DNA of 64,000 nt from the NCBI GenBank assembly GCA_041662605.1, contig JBAZSD010000018.1, forward strand, positions 22,626 to 86,625. The letters are read 5' to 3'. The translations under genes and the position numbers were made by a program. Every line of letters starts with the position of its first letter. Position 1 is the stretch's first letter. Source of the DNA: Desulfomonilaceae bacterium. GTDB taxonomy: Bacteria; Desulfobacterota; Desulfomonilia; Desulfomonilales; Desulfomonilaceae. The notes beneath the pieces are model-generated. The model had not been told where the DNA came from and did no database searches. It saw only the letters and a program-made list of their open reading frames with translations. This document shows, piece by piece, positions 9,238-18,248 of this stretch.

Positions 9238-9268
9238 TTGCTAGAACAGGACAAATGTGTAATATAAT
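9238..9268 (+). promoter_or_regulatory. Candidate sigma-70 promoter of selC
   Basis: A perfect -10 hexamer TATAAT (9263-9268) is preceded by TTGCTA (9238-9243) with a 19-nt spacer, slightly longer than ideal. It would start transcription about 25 nt before the tRNA-Sec gene. Confidence 0.45.
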
Positions 9269-9299
9269 AGAAAAAGAATCGGAAATTATCCGAAGCTTG

Positions 9300-9397
9300 G
9301 GAGGCGGTAGAGTTCTGGTGGGCTCCGCGGTCTTCAAAACCGTAAGCAGGGCGCTAACAACGTTCTGGGTGGGTTCGATTCCCATGCGCCTCCGCCA
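9300..9397 (+). tRNA. selC: Selenocysteine tRNA (anticodon TCA)
   Basis: 98-nt gene that folds as a tRNA-Sec. The acceptor stem is GGAGGCG/CGCCTCC, with an eighth position read here as G-G. The long D stem is GAGTTC/GGGCTC with a four-base TGGT loop, the anticodon loop is CTTCAAA with anticodon TCA, and the variable arm is long. The T arm is GTGGG-TTCGATT-CCCAT. It has discriminator G and an encoded CCA. The six-base-pair D stem, large variable arm and UGA-reading anticodon separate it from suppressor or Ser tRNAs. It decodes UGA as selenocysteine with SelA, SelB and SelD, none of which is in the window, and no gene here clearly contains an in-frame selenocysteine codon. Confidence 0.95.
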
Positions 9398-9526
9398 ATT
9401 CGATTTTGGATTGTCCTTTCTAAAGATTTGTGTCGCCCGCTCCAGACTCTAAAATTCCCACAAACTTAGAATGACTCCGAACGAAACGGTCAGGGCCAAA
9501 GCTTTTCTTTTTGCAAAGGGCGCTAT

Positions 9527-10159
9527 ATGAAAATAGTAAGCGCTGAGTATTTATGTAGCGCTGAAACGAGGAAGGACTATCCTTCGACGCGCGTGCCCGA
9601 AATAGCGTTCGCCGGCAGATCAAACGTGGGCAAATCGTCAATGATCAATTCATTGCTGGGAAGAAAAAATCTGGTCAGGACATCCAAGACCCCCGGTCTC
9701 ACAAGAAAAATCAATTTTTTCCTGATAAACAAGAATCTGATGTTTGTTGATTTGCCCGGTTACGGATACGCTTCCGTGCCGATGGATGTTCGAAGGTCCT
9801 GGGCGCCTATGGTCAATACGTATTTGACCGAAAGAAAACAGTTGGCCGGTGTTGTCGTAATAATTGACTCAAGAAGAGAGCCTACCGAGCTTGATGAAAG
9901 CATGATCAATTTTCTGAAGTTCCATGAATTTCCATTTCTTTTGGCGATATCAAAGGCGGACAAGGTGGGGCACGCCCAACGTTCCCTGCTGCTTAAGAGC
10001 GTCCAGGAACAATGGGGACTGACGAATTCGGTTGAACTGTTTTCATCTATAACCGGACTCGGGCGTAAAGAGTCATGGAGTTGGATCATTGAATTTTCGG
10101 CACAATGGCGAGCTTCCACGAGCAACTCCTCGATTGGTAAATTTAATTCTGAAGATTAG
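9527..10159 (+). CDS. engB: Ribosome biogenesis GTP-binding protein EngB/YsxC
   Basis: 210 aa, the usual size. GTPase motifs are all present: G1 GRSNVGKSS near residue 30, G3 DLPGYGYA near residue 76, and G4 SKADK near residue 144. EngB is an essential GTPase in assembly of the 50S ribosomal subunit. It is the first protein gene of a plus-strand run (engB, RNase E/G, Nudix), beginning 130 bp after selC. The start ATG is preceded by AAAGGGC. Confidence 0.95.
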   Translation: MKIVSAEYLCSAETRKDYPSTRVPEIAFAGRSNVGKSSMINSLLGRKNLVRTSKTPGLTRKINFFLINKNLMFVDLPGYGYASVPMDVRRSWAPMVNTYLTERKQLAGVVVIIDSRREPTELDESMINFLKFHEFPFLLAISKADKVGHAQRSLLLKSVQEQWGLTNSVELFSSITGLGRKESWSWIIEFSAQWRASTSNSSIGKFNSED

Positions 10160-10207
10160 CGGAGTATACCGCATCATGATAAAGGAAAAATTAATAAAGA
10201 AGAAATC

Positions 10208-12154
10208 ATGACCAAAAAGATGCTTATTAATTCAAGCCATCCGGAAGAATGCCGGGTGGCGGTCGTAGTGGATGGAGAGCTTGATGAGCTGGATATCAAG
10301 ACCGGTCCCAAAGAAGCTACAGTGGGAAACATTTACAAAGCGGTAATTACACGGATTGAGCCTTCTCTCCAGGCAGTGTTCGTAAATTACGGCAGTCCTA
10401 AAAACGGCTTTTTGTCAGTCAACGACATTCATCCCTCATACTTCCCGGAATCATTTCATGATTCCAGGCGTAGACCACGGATTCAAGAGGTTTTCAAGAA
10501 AGAAGACCATGTAGTCGTACAGGTGGTGAAGGAGGAAAGGGGGAACAAGGGAGCCGCATTAACGACAAACATATCCCTGGCTGGCCGATACCTTGTGCTG
10601 ATGCCTGGAGCCGAATTATGCGGCGTTTCCAGAAAAATTGAAGAGGAAGCGGAGCGCCGGGAACTCAAGGAAATTCTGAAACAGTTAAAACCGCCTGAAA
10701 ACATGGGTTTTATAATCCGAACAGCCGGAATGGGCCGAACGAAAACCGAGTTGTCAAGGGATCTTAACTACCTTCTCAGGCTGTGGAAAACCATAGAAAA
10801 GAACATGGCTTCCGAGCCTGCGCCGTGTCTACTGCATAAAGAGCATGACCTTGTAGTGCGTGCGATAAGGGAGCACTTCTCTGCGGATATAACGGAAATA
10901 TTAGTGGACGATAAGGAAGTTCACAAAAAGACTCGAGATTTCTTCAGACAGGTGATGCCAAAGTTCGAAAAGCTGGTAAAGCTCTACCAGGAGAAAAGGC
11001 CATTATTTAACAAATACCAGCTCGAAGAGCAGATTGAACGGGTTTACAGCAGAAAAATAAGTTTGAAATCAGGTGGATACATAATTGTAGATCCTACGGA
11101 GGCGATGGTCACCATAGACGTCAATTCAGGTAAAGCGACCAGAGAAAAAGAAATTGAAGACACAGCGTTTCTTGTAAACATGGAAGCTTCGCCTGAGATA
11201 GCGCGTCAACTCAGGTTGAGGGATCTAGGTGGAATCATAGTGATAGATTTCATCGACATGATAAACAAGAAGCACATTCAGGAAGTTGAAAGAGCGTTGA
11301 AAGCGGCGCTCAGGAGGGACAGGGCAAAGACGAAGGTACTCAGAATCTCTCCTTTAGGACTGTTAGAACTCTCTCGTCAGCGTTTGAGATCATCACTTGG
11401 TGAAGGGGAGTACCATGACTGCCCGTTATGTGAGGGTACGGGACGGCTTAGGTCTCCTGAGACCAGTTCTCTCTACATTTTCCGCAAAATAAAGGCGCTT
11501 CTGGCCAAAGCAGATGTTCGGGAGGTCAGAGCCACCATCCCTTCCCAGGTAGCCGACCATCTTCTGAATTTCATGAGGGCTGAACTGTATACTCTGGAAT
11601 CCCAACATGGGGCTCGGATAGTCATCTTGGGCAAGAACAATCTCCCAGACAAACAAATATCGCTGGAAGCCTTCAAGGAAGGCGAGGTTTCATCCTACAC
11701 AGTTCCAATCAACGCCATAGATTTGGTTGGACCTGTTGCGATCATTGAAGTCCCGGAGCTGGTCGTAGAGGAAGAGATAGCCCCGGAAATGTCATTGGAG
11801 CCTGAGCCAAAAGCTATGGAAACAAAAGCGCCGCGACGCAGGCGCAGGAGCCGTAAAAAACCGAAACAGGACACTGAAACGCAGGATAGCCCGGATATTG
11901 CCGAGGAAACCCTTGAGTTGTCCCAAGACACGTCTCAGGCGCCGGAATCTCCTGTGGAAGAACAAAGGACCTCGGAACCTGATCAAAGCTCTGAAAATGG
12001 GACCACGGAATCTCAGGCAAGCGATCAGCCCGCTCAGGAACAAACTGAAAACGAAGAAGAGCCTGAAAAACCTAAAACCCGTGGGCGAGCCCTGCTAAGG
12101 AACGCCAGACCCAGGAAAAAGGCCACGCTTCAGGATTATTTGCCGTTCTCGTGA
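10208..12154 (+). CDS. rng: Ribonuclease E/G family protein
   Basis: 648 aa. The order is: an S1 RNA-binding domain (about 35-125), an RNase H-like/5'-sensor region, the DNase I-like catalytic region with VTIDVNSG near residue 305 and IIVIDFIDM near residue 347, and the zinc-link motif CPLCEGTGRL near residue 410. The core is RNase G-like. Residues from about 535 to the end form a low-complexity tail alternating RRRRSRKKPK with Glu/Gln/Ser-rich stretches, so the protein is longer than RNase G and shorter than E. coli RNase E. The tail may bind RNA or degradosome partners. Enzymes of this family process rRNA and initiate mRNA decay. It follows engB by 48 bp. Confidence 0.93.
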   Translation: MTKKMLINSSHPEECRVAVVVDGELDELDIKTGPKEATVGNIYKAVITRIEPSLQAVFVNYGSPKNGFLSVNDIHPSYFPESFHDSRRRPRIQEVFKKEDHVVVQVVKEERGNKGAALTTNISLAGRYLVLMPGAELCGVSRKIEEEAERRELKEILKQLKPPENMGFIIRTAGMGRTKTELSRDLNYLLRLWKTIEKNMASEPAPCLLHKEHDLVVRAIREHFSADITEILVDDKEVHKKTRDFFRQVMPKFEKLVKLYQEKRPLFNKYQLEEQIERVYSRKISLKSGGYIIVDPTEAMVTIDVNSGKATREKEIEDTAFLVNMEASPEIARQLRLRDLGGIIVIDFIDMINKKHIQEVERALKAALRRDRAKTKVLRISPLGLLELSRQRLRSSLGEGEYHDCPLCEGTGRLRSPETSSLYIFRKIKALLAKADVREVRATIPSQVADHLLNFMRAELYTLESQHGARIVILGKNNLPDKQISLEAFKEGEVSSYTVPINAIDLVGPVAIIEVPELVVEEEIAPEMSLEPEPKAMETKAPRRRRRSRKKPKQDTETQDSPDIAEETLELSQDTSQAPESPVEEQRTSEPDQSSENGTTESQASDQPAQEQTENEEEPEKPKTRGRALLRNARPRKKATLQDYLPFS

Positions 12155-12178
12155 AAGTTGTTGGAAAGAATTTGATTA

Positions 12179-12613
12179 ATGGATGACAGATCTCGTGAAT
12201 ATCCGTCACGACCTTTAGTCGGTGTAGGCGCCATAATCATAGCTGAAACAAGAGTCGCTCTTGTCCGTAGAGCAAATGAGCCTTCGAAAGGGAAATGGAG
12301 TATCCCTGGAGGGCTGACTCGCCTAGGCGAGACGTTAGCCCATTCGGTTATTAGAGAAGCGGCTGAAGAAACCGGCTTATCCGTGAAGGTGGGGCCTCTG
12401 GTCGAGTTGGTTGAACGTGTATTTCATGACAAAGACGGCAGGATTCAGTTTCATTATGTCATAGCGGACTACAAGTGTATGGTTGAGGATGGCGACTTGA
12501 GAGCCGGCAGCGACGCAATGGAAGTTTGCTGGGCCCCTAAAGACGCTCTTCATGACTTCGCGTTGCCCAAGATCACTTTGGACGCTATAAATAAAGCTTT
12601 GGAGATGAGTTGA
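12179..12613 (+). CDS. Nudix hydrolase
   Basis: 144 aa with an intact Nudix box running from GGLTRLGE to REAAEETGL (around residues 43-65), carrying the metal-binding Glu residues. It hydrolyses a nucleoside diphosphate linked to another moiety. The substrate cannot be read from sequence; MutT-like, ADP-ribose and CDP-alcohol types all share this box. It follows the RNase gene by 24 bp on the same strand and is probably cotranscribed. Confidence 0.9.
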   Translation: MDDRSREYPSRPLVGVGAIIIAETRVALVRRANEPSKGKWSIPGGLTRLGETLAHSVIREAAEETGLSVKVGPLVELVERVFHDKDGRIQFHYVIADYKCMVEDGDLRAGSDAMEVCWAPKDALHDFALPKITLDAINKALEMS

Positions 12614-12659
12614 GCCTGACATTTGGAGTAATTTTTTGTTCAGTCAAAGAGGTCGTTGA

Positions 12660-14054
12660 GTGTTGAAAATCTCTGACAGATTAAGTCCCACGTCAGAGAT
12701 GCTGGCGTTGACAACCAGTGGCGACACCAAGAACATTTTGATCTGCCTTATCGAATTAACGGGTCCTCTAAATGTGAACCAGGCGTTGGAGGCCGCTCAG
12801 AGGGCAGCCGCAAAATTCCCACAGTTGACCCGTCGGATAAAAGAAGTGAAATCCCGCTGGTTTCACTATCTGGTTTGGGATGCGGATTCCAAGCTCAAAG
12901 TCCCTGTGTTTTTTCAAGAAATCGAGCATTTTGAAGCTGATAGGCCGATGCTTGATCAATTGATTCCAGTCATCCAATCAAGGCTGGAAAGGAATTGGGA
13001 CCTTTTTCAAGAGCCTCCTGCAGAGTTTCATCTGATAAGGATTTCCCCTGAACGACATATAGCGGGATGGTTAATGCACCACGTGGCGGGAGACGCCGCG
13101 ACAGGAACCGATGTTGGTCAAGAAACACTCGTTCAGTATTTTGAGATCCATAATAGGCAAAAATCAGAATGGGCGGGAGAATACTATTCATTTTCCGGAT
13201 CAAAAAAGCGGCGTGTAACCCCCAAGAAACTTCGTATACGAAATTATCTTGAGGACGTAAAGCAAACTTTTGAAAACCTGTTCAGGAAGGCCTATCTTCC
13301 TGTAGGTTCAGGCTCAAAGCACGACAACTCCCAACATCATGTAAAGAGATTGCTAACAGAGGAAGAAACAGATCTCTTGTACGCAACTACCACCAATCAT
13401 GGAGTTTCTTTCGTGGACCGACTGGTAGTAACCGCCAGTGACGTAATTGATAAATGGAATCTCAAACGAGGGGTGTCTCCGGGATTGGTGACTACTTCCA
13501 TGACGGTCAACATGCGGGGGCGTTTCTCGGACGTGGACTCAATGAATTCCAGTTCATTGATATTTTTTAAATCGTCGCCGTCGGATCGAGCGAACCCAAG
13601 ATCTTTCGCGAGAAAAGTCGCTTTAACCAGAATAAAACATTTTCGCAATCAAACAGACCTGAAACTCTCGAAAAATATCGAGATGATGATCGATGCGTTT
13701 CGAATCTTCCCATTTCAAATCCGTAAGAGAATAATCAGCTTTTTCATTAACAAACATCAGTTTTCAATAGGAATAACGGTTCTAGGGACAGTCTGGCCGG
13801 AAATTCAGAACGGAAAGCCCACGACAAATTCCGCTTTCACAAGAATCGGAGACCTAGAAGCTGTGGAAATATTTGGCGTAGCCCACAAGATGTTGTCCGA
13901 AACCCGAGCGCTTCTTCTCCTCTACACATTCCGAAAGAGGCTAAATCTTGTGCTCACCTGTTCAGGGCGTCTTTTTACTCGTGAAGAATGTGAAGAGTTC
14001 ATGGATATGATAATCAGTAAGTTGACGGCCTCTCAAATGTTTCCGGTTCATTGA
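12660..14054 (+). CDS. Condensation-domain/WS-DGAT-like acyltransferase
   Basis: 464 aa. The start is a GTG at 12660 preceded by AGAGG about 8 nt upstream. The motif WLMHHVAGDAATG (His140, His141, Asp145) is the HHxxxD active site of the chloramphenicol-acetyltransferase-like superfamily, which includes NRPS condensation domains, PapA-type transferases and wax ester synthases. A second typical region is the central TSMTVNMRGRFSD. It stands alone, without carrier or adenylation domains. It lies close to, and convergent with, a GT2 glycosyltransferase, a methyltransferase and a UbiA protein, so transfer of an acyl group to a lipid or glycolipid is a reasonable guess. The true acyl donor and acceptor are not visible. 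Confidence 0.65.
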   Translation: MLKISDRLSPTSEMLALTTSGDTKNILICLIELTGPLNVNQALEAAQRAAAKFPQLTRRIKEVKSRWFHYLVWDADSKLKVPVFFQEIEHFEADRPMLDQLIPVIQSRLERNWDLFQEPPAEFHLIRISPERHIAGWLMHHVAGDAATGTDVGQETLVQYFEIHNRQKSEWAGEYYSFSGSKKRRVTPKKLRIRNYLEDVKQTFENLFRKAYLPVGSGSKHDNSQHHVKRLLTEEETDLLYATTTNHGVSFVDRLVVTASDVIDKWNLKRGVSPGLVTTSMTVNMRGRFSDVDSMNSSSLIFFKSSPSDRANPRSFARKVALTRIKHFRNQTDLKLSKNIEMMIDAFRIFPFQIRKRIISFFINKHQFSIGITVLGTVWPEIQNGKPTTNSAFTRIGDLEAVEIFGVAHKMLSETRALLLLYTFRKRLNLVLTCSGRLFTREECEEFMDMIISKLTASQMFPVH

Positions 14055-14102
14055 CCATATCCATTGCAGCAAAAGTCCTAGCGGATCTAGACAGCCTGGG
14101 GC

Positions 14103-15335
14103 CTAGGGTTCGAGGTGCTTGGGCCGATATCTGTTGTGTTGATAGGTGGTTCCCCTCCACTGTAAGGCGTCTCGCAGCAGAATTTTTTTCACCATGACCC
14201 CAAACATCCAGATTAGCATTAGGTTACCTAGAGCGACATAAGCCGAATACTTCCTGGAGAGACCGAGTTGAGCCAAAAACAGACTGGATGTTATGGACAT
14301 CTGGACCAGGCATGCCATGGGAAGCAAGAACCAGAAATTAGGCCATATTTCACGTGCCGATACTGAGTAAAGAATTGTCGCAATAACAAATGACGGCAAA
14401 CTAACCAGAACGTGCATCATCAAATATTTTAATACGGCAAAAAGTTTGTAATTCATTGCGGCGCAAAGGATTCTGGTCCAGCCGTCCAGAACTTCGCTAA
14501 AACCTGAATACATTGTTGTTTTTAACAGGTTTTTGCCGTTAGCGAACAAAATTCCCAGTCCCTCGGCCTTAACTCTCTTTCCGATACCGATGTCTTCGAC
14601 AGCAAGGTTCTTGACGCTAGAGTGACCGCCAATCTTTTCATAAGCGAGTCTACTGATGATAAAGAACATTCCGTTCGCTGTAGCTACCGAGTTATTCGGA
14701 TCGTTAACTTTGGCCAGTGGAAACAGAATTGCAGTCATGGCGGCGAAAGTGGGAAGCAGCGCCTTTTCCCAAAATGAGTTTAGAACAAATTGGGGCGAAA
14801 GAGTGAGAAGGTTTATTTTTCTTTGCAGAGCCTCATTGACGCATTGCCTCAATGAGGATTGGTTGAGGGAACTATCAGCGTCAAGAAACGCAAACCACTC
14901 TCCTGAGGCATGTTTGACGCCTTCATGCAATGCATGGCACTTGCCGGTCCAACCTACTGGTCTCTCCTTGTTAGACACAAGCTTGCAATTGGTCTTCCCG
15001 TCAAACAACTCGGAAACCACTTTCGCTGTTTGATCTGTGGATCTATCGTCAACACAGATTATCTCGAAATTGGGATAGTCCTGACCGATCGCAGACTCAA
15101 GGCAGGCTCCAATGAGGTTTTCCTCATTGTGCGCCGGAACAATTAATGAAACAAGCGGCGGTTTTTTTGGAAGAGAGGTTTTCTTGTTAGGGTCCAGTAC
15201 AGGAACCCATTTAATTGCATCCACAACATCGCGCATACGTGAGGACCAAAAAAACATGATAAAAATCAACACAGCAGATCCGAATGCAAGACTGATATAG
15301 TTCAAAAAAACCTCAGTTTCATAAGGGCCAAACAA
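14103..15335 (-). CDS. Family 2 glycosyltransferase, membrane-anchored
   Basis: 410 aa. One N-terminal transmembrane segment is followed by a GT-A domain: LIVPAHNEE near residue 64, CVDDRSTD near residue 93, WTGKCHAL near residue 130, and LDADSS near residue 150. The C-terminal part has VEDIGIGKRVK and several further membrane segments. This layout resembles hopanoid/carotenoid-associated GT2 enzymes and ceramide glucosyltransferase-like proteins. The metal-binding DxD is present as DAD. The acceptor is probably a membrane lipid because the catalytic domain is held at the membrane and a methyltransferase and a prenyltransferase gene lie next to it on the same strand. The exact sugar and lipid cannot be told. 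Confidence 0.8.
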   Translation of the reverse strand: MFGPYETEVFLNYISLAFGSAVLIFIMFFWSSRMRDVVDAIKWVPVLDPNKKTSLPKKPPLVSLIVPAHNEENLIGACLESAIGQDYPNFEIICVDDRSTDQTAKVVSELFDGKTNCKLVSNKERPVGWTGKCHALHEGVKHASGEWFAFLDADSSLNQSSLRQCVNEALQRKINLLTLSPQFVLNSFWEKALLPTFAAMTAILFPLAKVNDPNNSVATANGMFFIISRLAYEKIGGHSSVKNLAVEDIGIGKRVKAEGLGILFANGKNLLKTTMYSGFSEVLDGWTRILCAAMNYKLFAVLKYLMMHVLVSLPSFVIATILYSVSAREIWPNFWFLLPMACLVQMSITSSLFLAQLGLSRKYSAYVALGNLMLIWMFGVMVKKILLRDALQWRGTTYQHNRYRPKHLEP

Positions 15336-15391
15336 TTAAGTCAATTTACATTAGTTGAAGTGGTAGTAAATTTCTATAGACTTTTGGGCTG

Positions 15392-16015
15392 CTAACTTAC
15401 TTTTTGGCACGCTCCGACAATTCCGAACCTTGAGCCCGTTTTTGTTCCTTGCAATAAAGAAAAACCACGCATGGCCAACTCACCTAAAAAATCGGCTTCG
15501 TAAAACCTGTCCCTGGTTGGGTGTCTCAGCATCCTCTTGAAAAGCCAATTAGCATACAAAGGTGGATATATCTCCTCAAAATAAAAAAAGCCATCTGGTT
15601 TGGTGACTCTCGCAATTTCACTGATGCATAGGCGCCAATCCAGAACATGATGAATTATCCCGAAATTGAACACAGCGTCAAAGGAGCAATCGGGAAATGG
15701 CAGGAACTGAGCGTCAGAGGAGAGGAAATGCAAATTATCCTTATTCTCGGATTTCAATCTGGTCACAGATTTGTTTACAAGGGCGGTTTCCAGGTCAAAA
15801 GCAATGACATCGTTAAATCCCATCCTCCGGTATATGATCTGAGCGCCCCGCCCGAGCCCGCAGCCTATTTCCAACGCGATTTTTCGTTCAGGGGGCAGTC
15901 CCAATTTCAGCCACTTGCGCATTTCCCGCTTTTGAAATACAACGCGCAAAGGACTGTAAATCCAGACCCTTTCGGGCCAGTTCATGAGCATTTGCGTGTT
16001 TTTAGGAGATATCAA
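15392..16015 (-). CDS. Class I SAM-dependent methyltransferase
   Basis: 207 aa. The SAM-binding motif I is ALEIGCGLGRGA, followed by an acidic residue ending strand 2 (IAFDLE), then SSDAQFLPFPDCSFDAVFNFG, typical of the UbiE/Methyltransf_11 group. A TTG at 16015 is the longest start; ATG codons at 15991 and 15985 are alternatives with no better ribosome site. It lies between a GT2 glycosyltransferase and UbiA, so a prenyl-quinone or lipid substrate is plausible but not shown. Confidence 0.8.
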   Translation of the reverse strand: MISPKNTQMLMNWPERVWIYSPLRVVFQKREMRKWLKLGLPPERKIALEIGCGLGRGAQIIYRRMGFNDVIAFDLETALVNKSVTRLKSENKDNLHFLSSDAQFLPFPDCSFDAVFNFGIIHHVLDWRLCISEIARVTKPDGFFYFEEIYPPLYANWLFKRMLRHPTRDRFYEADFLGELAMRGFSLLQGTKTGSRFGIVGACQKVS

Positions 16016-16079
16016 ATTGAGTCGCAGTCCTTGTGTGTAGGAGACGGGTCAGGTTCCACGGATGATTTTGTTTAACATT

Positions 16080-17036
16080 CTATACTGTTATCAAAGTTGA
16101 AACCACCGTGAGGATCAAGAAGCTCAATGGCATGTAACTTGCCCTGTTAAACAGGGACGTCGCTGTCTCCACGCCTGGCGATTCATACACATGCCTTGCA
16201 GGCCTCAACAGCGTCAAATACCCTAGTATTGCGGCCGCGAACGGATAGACCAAACTGACTCCCGATCCCGCGACGAAATATATTGCCACACCGGCGAATG
16301 CTGCCATGGAGACCGCAACAATCATGATGAAAATGGATTCTTTCAACCCCAACACTGTCAAGGTAGTGCGTGCGCCCACCTTGATGTCGTCTTCCATGTC
16401 AATAATATCATTAGGTATATTTTGACCACCTACCTCCCAGCAGGCTAACCACAGGAACATGAACGCCACAAAACCTAGAGGTGGGTCTGGATTCACCGCG
16501 TATATGCCTGCCAGACCGCCAGAAGCCTTGACAATAGCTGACGGGATTATCTTCAAATGGGTGATTCTGAGCAGCTTGCAATAGAGTCCTTCACAACAGG
16601 CTGAAACCAGGAATATCATCGCACAGACCGGATTGAGAATTGTTGCTCCTGTCAACGCGATTACCGCCCAGAAAATGACCCATGCCAGCCCTTTTTTAAA
16701 CGGAATAAGTCCTTGAGCTACTGGATGCTCCGCCACTATTTCGTCGACATGAAAGACCTTCAATGCCCTGTCTTTTAAGGCTAGCCTTTCCTTGTCCACC
16801 TTCACGTCCACAATGTCGTTCAATGAATATACGGCCGTATATCCGGCGAATGCGGTAACTAATCCAATAAGTATGGTAGGCATCGGAGGAAAATGGCCCA
16901 ACTGAAGCATAGCCGCCATGGCCGGAGTCGCAACATCCAACAATCCGTGAGGCGTCCGGGAGAGACCAAAGAAAAGCTTTAACCCGGACAAACGTGTGCG
17001 GAAGGAGCAATGTTTGTTTTGCTCGCCAAGATTCAT
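16080..17036 (-). CDS. UbiA-family prenyltransferase
   Basis: 318 aa integral membrane protein with about eight hydrophobic segments and both aspartate-rich motifs of the UbiA superfamily: NDIVDVKVDKER near residue 72 and NDIIDMEDDIKVGART near residue 188. It would transfer a polyprenyl chain to an aromatic or polar acceptor at the membrane. The family covers UbiA, MenA, geranylgeranylglyceryl phosphate and heme O synthases. The sequence around the second motif reads most like 4-hydroxybenzoate or protoheme-type members, but I cannot fix the acceptor. The start ATG follows AGGGG. Confidence 0.85.
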   Translation of the reverse strand: MNLGEQNKHCSFRTRLSGLKLFFGLSRTPHGLLDVATPAMAAMLQLGHFPPMPTILIGLVTAFAGYTAVYSLNDIVDVKVDKERLALKDRALKVFHVDEIVAEHPVAQGLIPFKKGLAWVIFWAVIALTGATILNPVCAMIFLVSACCEGLYCKLLRITHLKIIPSAIVKASGGLAGIYAVNPDPPLGFVAFMFLWLACWEVGGQNIPNDIIDMEDDIKVGARTTLTVLGLKESIFIMIVAVSMAAFAGVAIYFVAGSGVSLVYPFAAAILGYLTLLRPARHVYESPGVETATSLFNRASYMPLSFLILTVVSTLITV

Positions 17037-17079
17037 GGAGCCCCTAATCTACGGAGTCAAAGTTTAAAGTGAACAACAA

Positions 17080-17793
17080 CTACTCATAAGGAAACGTCAG
17101 TTTCCCTCCCAAAAAACCAAGAGTCCCGGCCAGGGCTGAAAGAGAGATGACCAACGAAAGATAAGCCAGCATAATCGGAGCCGTTATATCCAATGGATTG
17201 ATTATATAAAGGGTTCGGATCACAAGAGCGAGAATTCCCCACAAAAGAGCCAGGAAAGCCAGCCTTTTCTTTTGTCGGGTTATTGAGGAATCGATAGCCT
17301 CGTAATTTACCCACCACGTAAAATAGCCGGTAGCAATGGTAGCAGGCAAGCTAACTACTCCAATAGTAAGAACGAGGAAAGCCGCCCATTCTGTCATGAT
17401 TGATTCAGTGGCAATCGCTCCGATTTCGAGCAAGGCCGAAACGATGAGCAGCGCCACAGGAAAATGTACGACAGCGGGGTGAGGATGTCTTCTGAAAAAA
17501 GGATGCTCGTCCAGAAACGCTTCGACTTTTCCACGATAACCGGGCCCATATTCCTTCCGCGCAGACTCATACAACCCTACCATTGGAACCCTGCTCAGAA
17601 CCTCCAGCCCGTGTGGAGCAGACTTGATGTCTGAGCTAAGATCCTGGCCGGCCTGGTGGCGTCTCATGTGAGCCCCTGTCGGCCATTTTGCGCTTTCTGT
17701 AACGTCATAGACGTTGCCATCCACTACGACGAGCGCTCGAGCCCCATTTTTCCCGTCATTTTGCTGGATTACTTCTGGTGGGAAACTTTTCAT
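17080..17793 (-). CDS. Cytochrome b5-like heme-binding domain fused to a DUF2231 membrane domain
   Basis: 237 aa. Residues 1-75 resemble a prokaryotic cytochrome b5-like domain: VVVDGNVYDVTES, then W-x-x-G-x-H and RRHQAGQDL, with histidines placed for heme ligation. After a short linker, residues from about 95 hold FFRRHPHPAVVHFPVALLI and about four transmembrane helices typical of DUF2231. DUF2231 proteins are often membrane redox or heme proteins with conserved histidines near the first helix. The combination suggests a membrane-bound b-type electron carrier. It starts 1 bp after the small Cys-rich gene upstream, so the two are probably cotranscribed. The redox partner is unknown. Confidence 0.75.
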   Translation of the reverse strand: MKSFPPEVIQQNDGKNGARALVVVDGNVYDVTESAKWPTGAHMRRHQAGQDLSSDIKSAPHGLEVLSRVPMVGLYESARKEYGPGYRGKVEAFLDEHPFFRRHPHPAVVHFPVALLIVSALLEIGAIATESIMTEWAAFLVLTIGVVSLPATIATGYFTWWVNYEAIDSSITRQKKRLAFLALLWGILALVIRTLYIINPLDITAPIMLAYLSLVISLSALAGTLGFLGGKLTFPYE

Positions 17794-17794
17794 G

Positions 17795-18121
17795 TCAGAT
17801 AAGAGCCTGTAGTTTCCAGAGGCAGTCTCCCGCAGCCTGATCTATCTCAATTGTCGAAGCGGCAGCCTGATCACCACCTGCGCCGTGAAGCGCTCTCTCA
17901 ATCCTGACTGTGAAGCGGTCAGTCCTTTCGTCGCAATCGTCGGATAAAACTTCGACAATCAACTGCCGGTTGTCGTCAATCAAAATGGCTTGACAGCCCG
18001 TAATAATTCGCGGGTATCGGGGATTACCTGAACGCGGGTCCTTTTCCAGTTTGCCCAGTGTGTCGACCCTTCTGAAACTCGGTTCAGGTTTGCACCCAGA
18101 ACAACTTTTGCATCCGGACAT
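17795..18121 (-). CDS. Small protein with Cys-rich N-terminus, unknown function
   Basis: 108 aa. The N-terminus MSGCKSCSGC has three cysteines in CxxCxxC spacing and a fourth (CKPEP context), suitable for a metal or Fe-S site. The rest has predicted beta strands (AILIDDNRQLIVEVLSDD). A strong ribosome site AGGAG lies 6 nt from the ATG. Immediately followed by the cytochrome b5-DUF2231 gene. I do not recognise the family; a redox accessory role is only suggested by the neighbour. Confidence 0.65.
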   Translation of the reverse strand: MSGCKSCSGCKPEPSFRRVDTLGKLEKDPRSGNPRYPRIITGCQAILIDDNRQLIVEVLSDDCDERTDRFTVRIERALHGAGGDQAAASTIEIDQAAGDCLWKLQALI

Positions 18122-18248
18122 TTATAACTCCTATATATGAAGATTTTGCTTTATGGCCAAAATGGTCTTGATCATTTAATGCCACTTAAAGGTTCCCAAG
18201 GAGGACAAGGCATATTTAATTCATTCAGAACAACTCTGACTTAGTTGT

